The notes: generated by a model not told the origin, from the letters alone. A DNA stretch of 64,000 nt from Engraulis encrasicolus (GCF_034702125.1 NC_085867.1:38958096-39022095), one strand, 5' to 3'. Positions 43,800-55,998 are shown, counted from the stretch's first letter. Program-made: numbers and translations.

Positions 43800-46700
43800 G
43801 GATCCCCACACATCAGAACATTATATTGTCCTTGCTGTGTCTATAAATTATGATAATTTTTCAGACGACTTTGTCCTGGGTCCGACGTGTGACCTTTGGC
43901 CATCTGAACCATCCGGTGCCAAACTATTCTTTTCATGTTGGACTGGATTGAACTTTTCCTTTCTTTTGTGGTTTTTAATGGTTCACATTGCTGTCCTTCA
44001 TACCTGATCAGTATACCAGTAGTAGGGTGTTGGGTCGATGCCCTCCCTCTTGTAGCCTTCCAGCAACTCCTCAGAGTCCCAGATACGCATAGACCCTCCA
44101 ACGATCTCACCAACGTTGGGCATCAGCACGTCAACCTGGACAACACATGCAACCCACTGAGTTACCAAAGGCATTTTCTCAAAGAGCAAGTTGGCTACAG
44201 TATTTTGTGGCGGTTCATCTCTACAGGGAAATTCACTAATATGGGGGAATCAGTTCTATGCCACACATGTTTTTTTCATATGAGACTTACAGATTACATC
44301 AGAAGCAATATCAATGTTTTAACTTTGTAATAGAATACCACTAGTGTTGTAATTACATTTGTCAGAGTACTTCTACTTTATCCAACTCTGGTTGTGAGGT
44401 GTGTATTGACTGACTCTGTGAAGTACAGCCAGAAATCTAAAAAATCAGCTGGGCAGAAACAAAAAGACAACTTACTTGCCAATTTGACTGCATGGGGAGT
44501 GTGCGTTTGGTTAGTAAGATTAAACATCTACTTGCCGTATTGGCTGGTGATGAAAAAAGTTAATTTAGACTCCTGAGTACTGTTTAGTTAAAGTTGTGCA
44601 CTGACCGACTCTGTGAGGCGGCGGTCCTCTGGGCATCGCTGCATGTAGAAGGACTTGATCTCGGCAGGGAAGCGGCACAGCAGGATTGTCTCATTAATGG
44701 TGTCTGTCATCAGTCTCTCTGGTGCTTCAGGAATGTCCTGGGAGAGGAGAAAAAGTGTTATTACACGTACAATAATCCTGATTATTATATGGTGTGACGT
44801 CATCGGTCGAATGCTCCATTCATTTCAATGGGGCTCCCCAACGTTCGCACGTCTGATATTTGAGATAACGGACGGGTTGGTCTATATCAGACCGCTGTCA
44901 ATGGCAACAAGACTTTTCACTGCTAAAGCGAATGTTTCATATCACTCCACAGGGGGTCCGGTCTTTTGTCACTCTAATCAGCTGCTGTGATAGACAACAC
45001 CTGTTGTCTAGGCTACCTGTTGCCTAGCGGTGTCCCACAACGGCACTGTTTTGTTTTGCGCAGCAACAATCTTTTGACATGAAAAATTATAATAAACTTA
45101 ACATTAAATAAAGAAATGTCCCCGCCATGTGTGAATCATTTAAGTATATCCATATAATAAGCCGATTAACGTTCGGCGAGTCGGTCGCTTTGTGGAATAG
45201 CAGCACTTCAGAGAGAACAAGACCCCTCCGCTCCGTGTCGGGGTCTAAAGATTCTCTCTGTCGTGCTGCTATTCCACAGTAGCGACCTTCTCGACGAACG
45301 TTGCTTAATATATGCCTGCTATATCACTATACAACAAGCTTAATACATGCAACAGTCATGAGTAACCTCTGGATTGAGAAACTACAATCAACATATTCCA
45401 CATATTCCATAATTGGACAGGCAAAACAGGTCAGTAACATGTGGCAATGGATTGTAGTTTCTTAATACAGGTCACCCATCACTGCATGCATAAACAGTAT
45501 GTGACTAAAGGCAGGAGAGCGAGTACTGGTAATACGGTGTACATATGGATACCATTTCGCTGTGCATAAATTTAATCTGAATAATATTAACATGGCAACA
45601 TTTTGAGCCCTACCTCTCCAAATTCATAATAGGTTCCGTCATCTTTCTTGACGTCATGCTCCTTCAACCAAACAATGGCCTCCGAGTAGTTCATCCTCTT
45701 GAAAGGTCGCTTGGGGGGCTTGAAATCCTGTGGAAAAATAAAATTAATTAAAAATCACTGATGAGTACAATACCTCTAGTCTATACAACCCTTTCATGCC
45801 AGCTGATGTGGATTGACAAAGACCTTTCACTCACAATGCACATCAGACCATACATCATACAAAGATGAAAGCCTCACAGATCACTCCATACGCCTATATG
45901 AATCGACAAAGTTGCAGCTACCATATTTTATGAATGATAATTTGGAGAGAACTCCCTATTTGAAAGATTCACAGTGAGTGACAGTTATGAACAACATTAA
46001 CAGCACATGAAAAGCCAAAGAGTGCTTTTCATTTTTTTTTGCTTCAGCCATAAAGACGTAGGAATCCCCCACCAGACAAATCATTGAGCTGAGGCACATA
46101 ATACTAGCCGGCCTGAAAACAGCCCAGAGAGTAGGAGGGTCAAGGTTGTTCTTTTGGGCTGAGACATCAGGTGGTGAAACCACAACTAATGCCCATCAAT
46201 TCATTTGTAATTGTATAATTAATGTGCTGCAGTGAATATGCTTCTAATATAATCTACTAAAAAACAAAAGTATAATAGTGGCATTAGCTGTGGTTGCACC
46301 ACCCTGACATGTGCTACTCCTAAAAACGTCATTGACCCAGGAGTAGATGGAGCACGTACTGGGTTGACTTCGAGAAGCAGCTGTCCAGCCTCAGACTTGA
46401 GCACGCGGTCCACCACATCACACACCAGGTCCTCCAGCCGGGTCAACAGGTCCTCGAAGCTGATGAAGGGGCACTCCGCCTCAATATGGGTGTATCTGGA
46501 ACATGACCACAACATGTCGACATCTTAGTAAACATACTACATACATTTTCAAGCAAAGTCTGGGCTTGCTGGCTAACACAGATGTCATTGGTCAATTTCA
46601 TTGCTCCTCTGCGTCAAAAATGAACAAAAAGCGTAACAAAAGACAAAAACGTGACGTCATAACATTCTCATTTCAAATTTTTCATGTGCGAGGCATACTG

Positions 46701-49700
46701 TATGCTAGCACCCATAAATATCACCTCTAAACAGTTAGATGTAGTTTCCCAAGCCCAATAATTCTGCCTAACAAAGGCAAAGTGCAGTAACAACATATTC
46801 TGTCAAAATTGAGTTTAGACTGAAAATGGTCTTCATCCTTTATCTTGTGACAAAGCCTTATGGACCAAATGTGTCCCGTTTTAGAGATATTGCTATGTTC
46901 AACTTGCAGTACCTACAATGTCCAACCTAATACCAAGGCTTTGAAGGCATTTTTCTCAGTTCAATGTTACTGTACTTTGCCTTCGTAGGGCAGAATTGCA
47001 GATGGCATCGCAAAACGAAGCTTTTCAATTGAAGAGCAGCATCACTCACTCAGCCAAGTGACGGCGTGTGCGGGACTGCTCGGCGCGGTAAGACTGGGCG
47101 ATGCAGAAGGTGTCCCCCAGGGCGGGGATGCAGGTCTCCAGGTAGAGCTGGGAGGACTGGGTCAGGTAGGCCTCCTCACCAAAGTAGTTCAGACCAAACA
47201 AGGTGGAGCCTCCCTCCACCTGGGTCTGGACCAGGGTAGGCGGACTGATCTGCTCAGGTGGGAAAAAAAATGACACCAGAGAAACAACAGCATGGTTATT
47301 CACATGACGCGTTCAGATGCAAAGTCCCCTAAATGCTTTTAGTATAAATTTACTGAAAAATGTGTACAATTGATTAGTTTTTGTAACCATGCTACTAAGA
47401 ACTGGTTGTTACTACTTGTGACTCTTTTATCCCACCGCTGGTTACAGTTAAGTTATCGGTTACAGTTCCTTGAACAATATGAGACTTAGTGCATTGCTCA
47501 AGGGCACTTCAATCATAGATGAAAGTGTAGGAGACCACCACCATTATTTCTACTGCTACAAAGTATCTACAATCTTCTGATCCCAAGGCTTGTTCCCAAA
47601 CAATTAGGCAACAACAGAATGGTTATTAAAATGAAGAGTTCAAAGGCAAAATCCACTAAAATCAACTTTCTATGACCTATAAAATTAATGGGATTAATGT
47701 ATAAAATGATTTTGTTTGAACTTCATTGTTGCCATGCAATAAAGCACTGTCCATTTATGGAAAGTTACTGCTTGGGATTTTTTTTGTGTCAAATAGCGAT
47801 CGTGAAAGATATCAATTATATATAATATTAATAGTAGTAAATGTGTAATTAGTAGATGGCATTCTTATTTTCATTCAGCTTATTTACATCAGTAATGGGC
47901 ATTTAAAAAATTGGCTAAACAAGATTCTCATTATCTTTCATTTAAGAAGATTAATATAGTACATTTCAATGAATTGTAATGATTCACTAAAATGCCCATA
48001 AACTAGTTGGATGGAAAACCCTGTGATTGATAAGGATTCATCTTCAAAATAAGTTTAACGCAAATAAAGGTAGGCAATGGCCGGACACTTGAAACAGAGA
48101 AGAAATATACGTGCTCCATAAAAGTTCCTTCTCTGCGTTTATGATTATTCTTTCATCAATAAATCACAGCAAAGGAGCTTGTATGCTGTGTGGATACACC
48201 TTTTTTCATGCGTCCTTTTTTTTATCTGGCCCCTGTAATAATTGTAACTTTTTTTTTTTTTACAATGGCCAGACACTTGCCTCATAGTATCCATGGCTGA
48301 AGAAGTGGTCCCTGAAGCACTGTGTGACAGTGGACCGAACCCGCAGGATCTTGGAAACGTTCTCTCCGCGGATCATCATGTGCCGGTTGTTGAGCTGAAC
48401 GTCCACATCCGACTCCTCGTTCAGCAGGTTGTCAGCGCCCCCTGCTGGAGCAAGGCCGACTAGCTCCCAGAAGTCACAATGCAGCTCATGGCCTCCTGGA
48501 GCCTGTCAATAGAAAACAGAGTAGAGTAGAATAACTTTTATTAATCCCAATGGAAATTAAAATATAGAATAGCTTTCAGGGGTGTGAAAATAACTAATAA
48601 TATTTACCAAAGTAAATATAATTGAGTAGGTTTTAAGAGTAAGGGCCCAATTTGTAATTTTTAAGTAGTTTAGTATTGTACTTCACAAGTACAGAGTAAA
48701 AATTGATTGTCAGAGGAAAAATTAAATGTTGAAAATTAAAGGAAATTATGCAGGCTTCAGTGCAGAAATTTCATCATTTTGCATAACCCATCTTGGGTGA
48801 ATGTGTATTGCACAACTAGCCAGGGCCTGCCCAAAAAAAAATCATGACTCATCTTGCGAAACTTTAACCGCCCTCCATTTCACTTCGGAGGCAAATTACA
48901 GTAAATTCAAGTATTTTTAAGCTCGATTAGGCGTGTCACACTATCTCTGTCATTTCCTCCGCTGGAAGCCAAGTCAGTAAAGAATGGTTTGATTTTAACT
49001 TCAACTAGTGGTATACAGAGGTATTTAACAAAACCAAGCTTTGCTCACCCTCTGAGAAATCTGTTCATCATGGCAGCTTTGCTAGACAAATGCCCATAGA
49101 GCTTTGTATTTGCAACAAACAGGCTATTGGAAGATCGGTGGAGGGAGATTCTGGAAATGATCTTGGGCTGGACTCAAACCTGGGTCCCCAGCATAAGTGT
49201 GGTGCCTTAACCGTTTGAGCCATGGCCAATACCATGCTGAAGAGCATCATAACGGGACATCATAATCGGGACATGAATGTGCTGCCATCCACATTTTATG
49301 TCCACTTTTGCACACGTTAGCGCATCAGACATCATGCAGTGTAGTGTAGTGTGAAGTCAGACAAAGCTGAAAAATATTCATTCGAGCTCCGTTGGCCATC
49401 TGCCCCCTACACGATACCTCCAGTGTTGTGCATTGTGCTCTGATCGTTCTGAAGCAAGCACAGTGTGCCAAAGACTGAGCACTCACCCGTTTTTTTTTAT
49501 CCTTTGGATTTTTTCTTCTTTAAGTTATTTTTACTTCTTTTTATTCATTCATTCATTCATTGGCAATGACGTTTCGACCTCTCTGTCCTTTTTGTTCAGC
49601 ACCAGGGATTGTGCACAAGTAACTCTCTACAAGTCACTCACCTGCTTTCCCTCAGGAACAGGCTGTAGCGTCCCGTACAGAGCCACGGTGCTCTCAGTGG

Positions 49701-52149
49701 ACAACACCATCCCATTGTAGCACTGGCACTGTAGAAAGAGGCATTGAGCTGGTATTATGGATCACATGGCAAGAATTTGTACTGTGACGATAATGCTTGT
49801 TCCTCTCGCCGTTTTTAACGGTTCAAGTTATTTATAATACATTTTAAAGCTGCCGTCTTTAGGTTTTCCTGTTGGCAAGCATAAAGCCTCGATTCTGGGA
49901 TTTTGGAAGGTGTACAGTAACCTGGTTCTGACGCGATGGTTGTTAGCAACCATCTGGAACATTGTCAATCGCTTAGCTCTGGAAAGGCGTAGGTGTGTTC
50001 CAAACAGCTTGAACCTGATTGGAGAATTCACGTGGCTTTCTTTAATCACATACTACTTCAACCACTGACTTGAATATACCCCGCCCAACAACCCACCTCG
50101 CGATTCTGATTGGACAGGCTGTGAAATATCTGATTCCGTTCGGGCTCGTCTAAGATTTCCAGATCCGTGTGCGAGCTCACGAAGTTTGAGAGCGTGAGCG
50201 CCAGGCTAGGTATACAGTATATGAAGCCTCAGAACACCACTAAATCTTCAGTCACTAAATGCACATGATTACATATTTTAGCCGTACAATAAATAAGCAT
50301 TCAACTTCCTGTCCCGTCCTCCAAAATGCCAGCCAAGTGGTGTGATTGGGCAGCTACCCACACCCTCCAATCTGATTGGTTAAGCTAACCAAGGTAGCAC
50401 TGAAATTTTGAAAACAAAACCACAGGCTTTGGCGGGAGAAAGAGAGCTTATGTTTTTTATGATGGGCTATTTCATGTACTACTTTCTAATCCCATGACAG
50501 TTCAAGGTAATATGACTAAGAACAAGTTGACTTCCACTTTAATCATCTTACAGCAGTGTTTCCACCACTAGCCCTTCAAGATCAAGAGCAGCTGATCAGG
50601 CAATTTTGCAACAATTATCACAGTAGCAATACTTTTGAAAAAAATAGCTATTAGTTATCAAGAGCTTGTGACACTTTCATACCAGCTTGTCCGTAAGCAC
50701 AGACTGCAAGAAGCCAGTTCCATCTCTCAACACGATGAACAGCAAATTCTTTCCTGAAATACAAATTAAAGAGAAGTGCCGTTTTATCAATCGATATGCA
50801 ATGCATGTGTACAAACACAGAAAAAAAACATGTTACTAAAATGTACACATACCAAATGCAGTTTGTTACACAATTTCCCCCAGTCATAAAATAGGTGAAT
50901 GAAAAAAGGGGCATGAAAACAATCTTGCGACAAATGCTGTAATTACCTTGCCTACGCAGCCGGTGCACCCAGCCACACACCTTCACTCTCTGGCCTCGAA
51001 GTGGTTCCAAATGGCGGATTTTGGCCTAAAGGGACAAAACATTTTTTAGTCACGTCAGCAACTTTGTACATTTAGAGCTTGACTAGATCATTTGTAAACA
51101 TGTATTTTCAAACCTTACTTCAAATTAATATGAATTAACACTTAGGATTGAAGGCTTTTGGGGAATGCTGATGGCGTTGTGTGGCTTACCGTTGTAGGCT
51201 CCGGCAAACTGGGATCATTCTCGATCGTCACCTTCTTTGCGTCTTCTAGGTTTTTATCCCTCCTCGCAGCATCTTCTGCCTGGCAATGACAGACAACGAC
51301 ATTAGCATTTCACAAAATGTATTCACCAATGCACTGCTGATAGCAACAGAATTAATGGCCGGCCACAATGATTATGTTCATATACTCATTCTATTGCTCT
51401 CTCATATACACGGACAACATTTCAAGAGGGTTAGAAGGACCTTGGAGACAGAAGATGACTCTTTGTCTGCCGACAATCAACCCCCACCCAAAACCTGTTT
51501 CACTTCATGTTTTTACAAATACAACAGCTCAAGGGTATACCGTTACTGCTACAATTGTTTTTAGCGGGCCACTTTAAATTTGAAATTAGAATTGACATTA
51601 TACTTTGGCAGTTGTTTGGCTCTTGCCCGAACTGTGTAATTCTGTGCAGCTTCGTGAGCTCCACTACTAGGTCTGGGAGAGCACGCGTTGGCTTCGCCCT
51701 CAGAAGGCATGGCTTTATCCATCATTCTGCCCGTATTCTGTAACATCTGTCCTGTGACACCTCAATGCGAGTTGAAAAAGGTAGGTCTGCACACTGCCGA
51801 TAAGCTCCAAAAATAAACTTTGTTATTTAAAATGCAACGTTTCGATCACCCTGGATCTTCATCAGGCATGCCTTGCCTACGCAGACAAGTCTCATGCCTG
51901 CCTGATGAAGATCCAGGGGGATCGAAACGTTGCATTTTAAATAATAAAGTTTATTTTTGGAGCTTATCGCAGTGTGCAGACCTACCTTTTTCAACTATCT
52001 GATTATTTTGTCTGGCACCTGCAACAAGTGTTTTTGGATGTGCGCACCCTACCCAAAACTACCTCAATGCGAGTTGCCATTGATATTGAAGCAATAATGC
52101 TCCATGAATTTTCTGCCTCGAGACACAAAGGATTCCTGCAGTGTTCCAG

Positions 52150-52233
<84 letters not shown>

Positions 52234-55230
52234 CTCCACTTAGTGCCACCAGAAGGCTCCAGAGCCCCACACCCACACCCACACCCACCCACCCACCCAC
52301 CCACCCACACACACACACAGGTCTGGTGAGATCCAGGCTACGATGGCAGAGCCTAACCCGAACACAGGTTAATGGTTGATCAATGAGTTTCATTTCCTGT
52401 GTACATTGACTTCCTTTAACTAACTAAGATAAGAGCCTACAGACCTGCAGATCTCCTTTTCTATAAATTGTGAAAGCTATTTCACACAAGTGAGTGCAAA
52501 TTTGAATTCCCCTTTTCTTAAACTTCACTGAACAGTACGTCCTCGGTTCAAGCAAACCAACTTGCTTTCATACTGAAAATGTGGGCATAAATTGTCACTT
52601 TAATTAGATCAGTGAACAATTAACTGCAACAGTTCTCTCAGTAGGTACCTCTTTCTTGTCTTTGGCATCACTCTTCATGTTTTCCCTGGCGAATTGCTTC
52701 TTTGCGCTCTTCATCTGAGTTTTGGAGATCACTGCCCATCTCTGATGGAAGGGAAAAACAGGGGGTTAAAAAAAGGGCAAACTTGATCTTGTGTTCTTCG
52801 GAAAAATAACAGGTGAACATAGAGGCACAGACAGACAGACAGACAGATTTACGACTTATAATCAAAACAATACAACAGGAAGGGACTGTCACCATGTGAC
52901 ACTGGCTTCCCCTTACACGCCCTTTTACTGACCTCTCCCTCCACCTGGGAGTCCATGTAGATGGTCGGAAAAGGCTCCTTTCCAGCAAACAACATAGCCT
53001 GCAACATACAACAAGACATTACGTCACGCTTAGTTGAAATTTCCATCGAAAACGGTGCACTTTAGGTACAGTCAAAAGCACTTCAGCAGTGAACGCTATG
53101 GGATTCAAGCCAGCAACATTCCAATACCAAGACAGACTGCCCTAACCATTAACCCACAGCTGCCCTGACAGAATTATGATAAGTATGACTCAAATTATTA
53201 AACAAACAGTAAGACATCTGGAGCTACTTCAAATACATGCATTAGAAAACACATCAGCATTGAGACTCTCTATTGTGATCACAGGGTAAAAAAAGAAGAA
53301 GTTATGATTCAAAATGAAACCGCATTGAAGTTTTGAACACAAGCCAATTGTATTATTTTAAGAAATCAAGTTGTATATAAACTGCATCTTGTGATGGTCA
53401 CTCGCTGTAAACAAAAGCTGCAGTGGTGTTTTTAAAAGAATGACAGATCGTATTTTTAACATTTGTTTGTTTGCAATGCTGATAAGAAACACAATTTTGT
53501 GCTTCTGAAAACATGCAAGGCAAGCTTGATGCTGTGAGGTTACCTTGAGAGGCGTTTTAAATGGCTTCTGCTCCGTGCCATCTCCTGTCTGGTCATTGCC
53601 TTCCTTAGCAGACACGTAAAGCTCCCCTGAAGGAAAACAAATGAGAGGGTTGAAACTCCAATAGCAAAACAATGGCTTTCAACTGTCTTTTTTACTAGAT
53701 TAGACTGCTGTCACCTTTTCTCTTTCACCACTAACACAATCAGCCTTTTTGTTGCAGCTTTGCTGTTTCAGATTATATGCAACCTTTTATATCATCCAAA
53801 TGTCCTAGAATCTTACCGTCAATCATTCCCTACACACGAACTGAGCTGTAGCACACATGAGATTTTACCATCCATAATGCATCATCAGCATCAGTGTCAT
53901 CACGACTGATGACTGTTCTTATGGTGCATTCCCCAGAGATAGGAGTCGGACCTTCCCAATATGCAACAAGGAGTCAGCTACCTCCCACTTGAAAGCGCTC
54001 CAACCAGCAAGCTAACCAAACTACAAACATGGAGGGACAAAAAAACATATCCACTTCTCAAAGATGTCGGCAATGTAAACAATGAGGTGTAAACAACATC
54101 ATGCGCATTTTTTGAAAGAGGCAATGCCAATAACTACACCTTTGAAAGGTTCATGGGCGCTTTTGCAACTGTTAACCTGTCCAAATCAACTCTATTTGTC
54201 CATAGAATGATGATGTCTGAGTAACATAACTATTCCTAACACTGTGCGCTGCCATTGATGTGATGACATCACGATTGTCAATGGGACGAAGTCGGTTAGT
54301 TTCGCTTTTGCCCCAGCTCGCGACTTGAACATTCCGCTTCAACAGGCGTCCCAATGCATTTCAGCAAGTAGGAGGTCAGAAACATCCCATCTCCCAACCC
54401 TGGGGAAAGCACCATTAACAGCGTGCTACGCCCTCAACATGACAACAAACAGCTTTGACCAGGCCTGAGACCCCTCCCAAACACCATGCTATGCTGATGT
54501 AACTTCTCTAGTTCTAGTTGACACTCTAGACATGCTACACAATTTCTTAACTACCGACCAGCTCACATACCATGTATGTGGCTAAAATGTAGCCGGTCAA
54601 CATATTTCCTTCACCCTGCAGGCGTCCATGCTCAATGCGCATCACCAAAGCTGGCCTGTCAGCACAACTCATTCCAACGCTGTATGCGGAAGTCAGATTT
54701 TTGACAACTCTGATCTCATCGTGGACCATCTAGCTAACAGAAAAAACTAAATTCACGTGATGACAATCTGCCCGTCCTTCGCCCATTCACAAATCAGTAG
54801 GAAAGGCCCAACAACAAGAGATAACGATGTACTAGTGTAGCATGGTGCATGCTAACAACCTTAAGGGCATGTAAAACCGGTGAAACGCTACATGAAAGGA
54901 AACACCTTGTACGAGAGTAACTAGCATTGGCTAAATCCATTCGCAGCCTACATAATACACCATTCTCGGGTTCATCAACTGAATGAATGAAACAACAGAA
55001 TCAGCGTGGTTGACAAAGAATTACCCAATATCTTAAACACATATTCCAAAAAGCATTTATAGTAGGCCTAGTCTAAGATATGCATCTGCTATAAGATGAA
55101 TCAATGATCTGATGCAACACGATGCACTACTTACGGATTCCTGGCTAGGGGAAATGTGACGTCCATATAACAAAAAGACTTACTTACCAACAGAGATCTT
55201 CTCGGCGTTTTTCGTTATCTCATCCGCCAT
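43214..55230 (-). CDS. nars1: Asparagine--tRNA ligase, cytoplasmic (complete, 15 coding exons)
   Basis: AsnRS is a class IIb aminoacyl-tRNA synthetase that charges tRNA-Asn in the cytosol. The coding exons on the minus strand are 55230-55188, 53626-53544, 52998-52933, 52741-52649, 51279-51190, 51025-50947, 50753-50683, 49728-49642, 48502-48281, 47249-47050, 46495-46360, 45727-45614, 44737-44606, 44135-44004 and 43345-43214. They sum to 1680 nt in phase, giving 559 aa (human 548). Domains in order are a eukaryote-specific N-terminal extension ([10 protein letters not shown], then [13 protein letters not shown]), a Lys-rich linker, an OB-fold anticodon-binding domain ([17 protein letters not shown]) and the class II catalytic core. 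The core has motif 2 ([15 protein letters not shown], then THIEAE) and motif 3 (GYGLGLERF near residue 532). The ATG context is good (A at -3, G at +4). One intron uses a GC donor. Confidence 0.97.
43411..43600. repeat. Partial copy of CTGCC(C/T)TA-end MITE
   Basis: From 'agtacagtaac' onward it follows the interior of the element at 46764-46993 ('ttgagtttggactgaaa', 'gtgtcccgttttagagatat', 'aataccaagg'). The outer ends are missing. nars1 last intron. Confidence 0.65.
44004..44135 (-). CDS. nars1: nars1 exon 14
   Basis: 132 nt encoding [20 protein letters not shown] and [10 protein letters not shown]. Donor GTATGA. Confidence 0.97.
44470..44575. mobile_element. 175-bp MITE, truncated copy C
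   Basis: The right half of the family at 40384 and 29725 ('agattaaacatctact', 'ttggctggtgatgaaaaa', end TTTAGACTCCTG). The left half is degraded. nars1 intron just right of exon 14. Confidence 0.65.
44606..44737 (-). CDS. nars1: nars1 exon 13
   Basis: 132 nt encoding [16 protein letters not shown] and [17 protein letters not shown]. Donor GTCAGT. Confidence 0.97.
45165..45305. repeat. Foldback palindrome
   Basis: A left arm (AACGTTCG, then 'tgtggaatagcagcac', then AGACCCC) is mirrored by the right arm (GGGGTCT, then 'gtgctgctattccaca', then CGAACGTT). It could form an approximately 60-bp imperfect stem. nars1 intron between exons 12 and 13. Confidence 0.8.
45614..45727 (-). CDS. nars1: nars1 exon 12
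   Basis: 114 nt encoding [19 protein letters not shown] and YYEFGE. Donor GTAGGG. Confidence 0.96.
46360..46495 (-). CDS. nars1: nars1 exon 11
   Basis: 136 nt encoding [17 protein letters not shown] and [13 protein letters not shown]. Donor GTACGT. Confidence 0.96.
46764..46993. mobile_element. 230-bp MITE with CTGCC(C/T)TA ends
   Basis: Ends CTGCCTAACAAAGGCAAAG and CTTTGCCTTCGTAGGGCAG are inverted repeats with a few mismatches. AATT flanks both sides (46760-46763 and 46994-46997), a 4-bp duplication. The left end differs by one base from CTGCCCTA. Its ends resemble the element at 20261-20748, and a partial relative lies at 43411-43600. nars1 intron between exons 10 and 11. Confidence 0.8.
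47050..47249 (-). CDS. nars1: nars1 exon 10 (motif 2)
   Basis: 200 nt encoding [34 protein letters not shown] and [14 protein letters not shown]. Donor GTGAGT. Confidence 0.97.
47430..47530. mobile_element. SINE fragment, diverged
   Basis: 'ggttacagttccttgaacaa' and 'gcattgctcaagggcacttc' match the body of the SINE at 58899-59132. The tRNA head is absent. Confidence 0.6.
48281..48502 (-). CDS. nars1: nars1 exon 9 (GC donor)
   Basis: 222 nt encoding [33 protein letters not shown] and [12 protein letters not shown]. The donor reads GCAAGT, the usual form of a GC-AG intron. No GT donor keeps the frame to exon 10. Confidence 0.95.
49118..49228 (-). mobile_element. tRNA-derived SINE (minus strand)
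   Basis: Read on the minus strand, an A-box-like TGGCTCAAACGG and a B-box-like GGTTTGAGTCC are followed by 'atcatttcc'. The head is similar to the SINE at 35917-36072. nars1 intron between exons 8 and 9. Confidence 0.65.
49642..49728 (-). CDS. nars1: nars1 exon 8
   Basis: 87 nt encoding [19 protein letters not shown] and PEGKQ. Donor GTGAGT. Confidence 0.96.
50683..50753 (-). CDS. nars1: nars1 exon 7 (OB fold)
   Basis: 71 nt encoding [19 protein letters not shown]. Donor GTATGA. Confidence 0.96.
50947..51025 (-). CDS. nars1: nars1 exon 6 (OB fold)
   Basis: 79 nt encoding [20 protein letters not shown], the start of the anticodon-binding domain. Donor GTAATT. Confidence 0.96.
51190..51279 (-). 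CDS. nars1: nars1 exon 5
   Basis: 90 nt encoding [17 protein letters not shown] and ENDPSLPEP. Donor GTAAGC. Confidence 0.95.
51775..52060. mobile_element. Hairpin insertion with 16-bp flanking repeat and hammerhead-like cores
   Basis: An insertion flanked by direct repeats of ACCTCAATGCGAGTTG (51759-51774 and 52061-52076). Positions 51770-51996 form a long, nearly perfect palindrome with arms of about 100 bp and a short loop. Each arm contains CTGATGA, then a GATCC/GGATC-type hairpin, then GAAAC, which is the conserved core of a hammerhead ribozyme. One copy lies on + near 51901-51930 and one on - near 51838-51867. Such motifs are known in Penelope-like element repeats. A cleavage site and stem III were not identified. 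nars1 intron between exons 4 and 5. Confidence 0.65.
52153..52231. repeat. (GT)n microsatellite
   Basis: About 39 GT units, followed 35 bp later by a (CCCACA)/(CCCA) tract at about 52268-52320. Confidence 0.95.
52649..52741 (-). CDS. nars1: nars1 exon 4
   Basis: 93 nt encoding [17 protein letters not shown] and a Lys-rich linker (KSDAKDKKE). Donor GTACCT. Confidence 0.94.
52933..52998 (-). CDS. nars1: nars1 exon 3
   Basis: 66 nt encoding [18 protein letters not shown] and VEGE. Donor GTCAGT. Confidence 0.95.
53544..53626 (-). CDS. nars1: nars1 exon 2
   Basis: 83 nt encoding [19 protein letters not shown] and KPFKTPLK, the conserved N-terminal extension. Donor GTAACC. Confidence 0.95.
55188..55230 (-). 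CDS. nars1: nars1 exon 1
   Basis: ATG at 55230-55228, [14 protein letters not shown], donor GTAAGT. It ends in phase 1 and joins to GELYVS. Confidence 0.92.
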
Positions 55231-55438
55231 AGTTGATGCCCCAGTCAAAAAATCTGGTGAAGAATAAAATAATATGCTAAAATGTAGTTTCCACCAGCTG
55301 GCAGCTGCCTTCTCTTGTAACACGCCACAGCCAGAGCCGTAGATTAAGTCACAACCCGTATAGTCAGCAGTTGATACGCTAATGTTGCCCCCTACTGTAT
55401 AGGAGTAGACTATCTGAAAGGAGGTGTTTCAGTAACTA
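55231..55438 (-). promoter_or_regulatory. nars1: nars1 5'UTR and probable promoter
   Basis: About 200 bp lie between the nars1 ATG and the left end of a large transposon. No TATA box is obvious. If the transposon is fixed, it sits inside or directly against the promoter region. The call is positional. Confidence 0.4.
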
Positions 55439-55998
55439 TAGTCCTGGACCAGCCATGTAGCCCCGTTCGCAATTTTGAGTTGGGGGCGTTTCTCACTGGA
55501 ATTGAGTTAGTGGGTTCCTAGACATTAAAAATCACGGCGGTGCTCGTCCACCATAGTGCCAGATTTTTCACAATATGGCCGCCAAATATGGCTGCCATTG
55601 CCTATGACAAATATCTGTCTTTTTTACTTTTAAACTGTTCATACACATGCCATACATCAATTCTGATCAATTTTTGGAGAGAAATTCAATTCTGACAATT
55701 ACATGAGGAGGATGTGTGATTTTGACCTTAAAAGGTCATTGCCAAGGTCAAATTTGCTATTCTGATGAACGTTAGTAGACTTCCATTGTAAAAATGAGAG
55801 ACAAATGATCAATTATGGCATGAGGAGTTATTTGCTGATGTTACTATGATTATTTGTGTCAGTATTGTCCTTAAAAGGTCAAGGTCAATGTCAAGGTCAA
55901 GGTATTTTTCCTATTCTGAAGAACTCAGCCATGTGCTTGCCCATTAGGTCATTGTTAAGAATAAGGAACTGCCACTATAAATGTAAATCTAACATTTC
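55439..55998. repeat. Left terminal inverted repeat (560 bp)
   Basis: It aligns along its whole length with the inverse of 59474-60042, with scattered substitutions and small indels. It contains tandem GGTCAA phrases ('aaggtcaaggtcaatgtc'). Confidence 0.9.
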
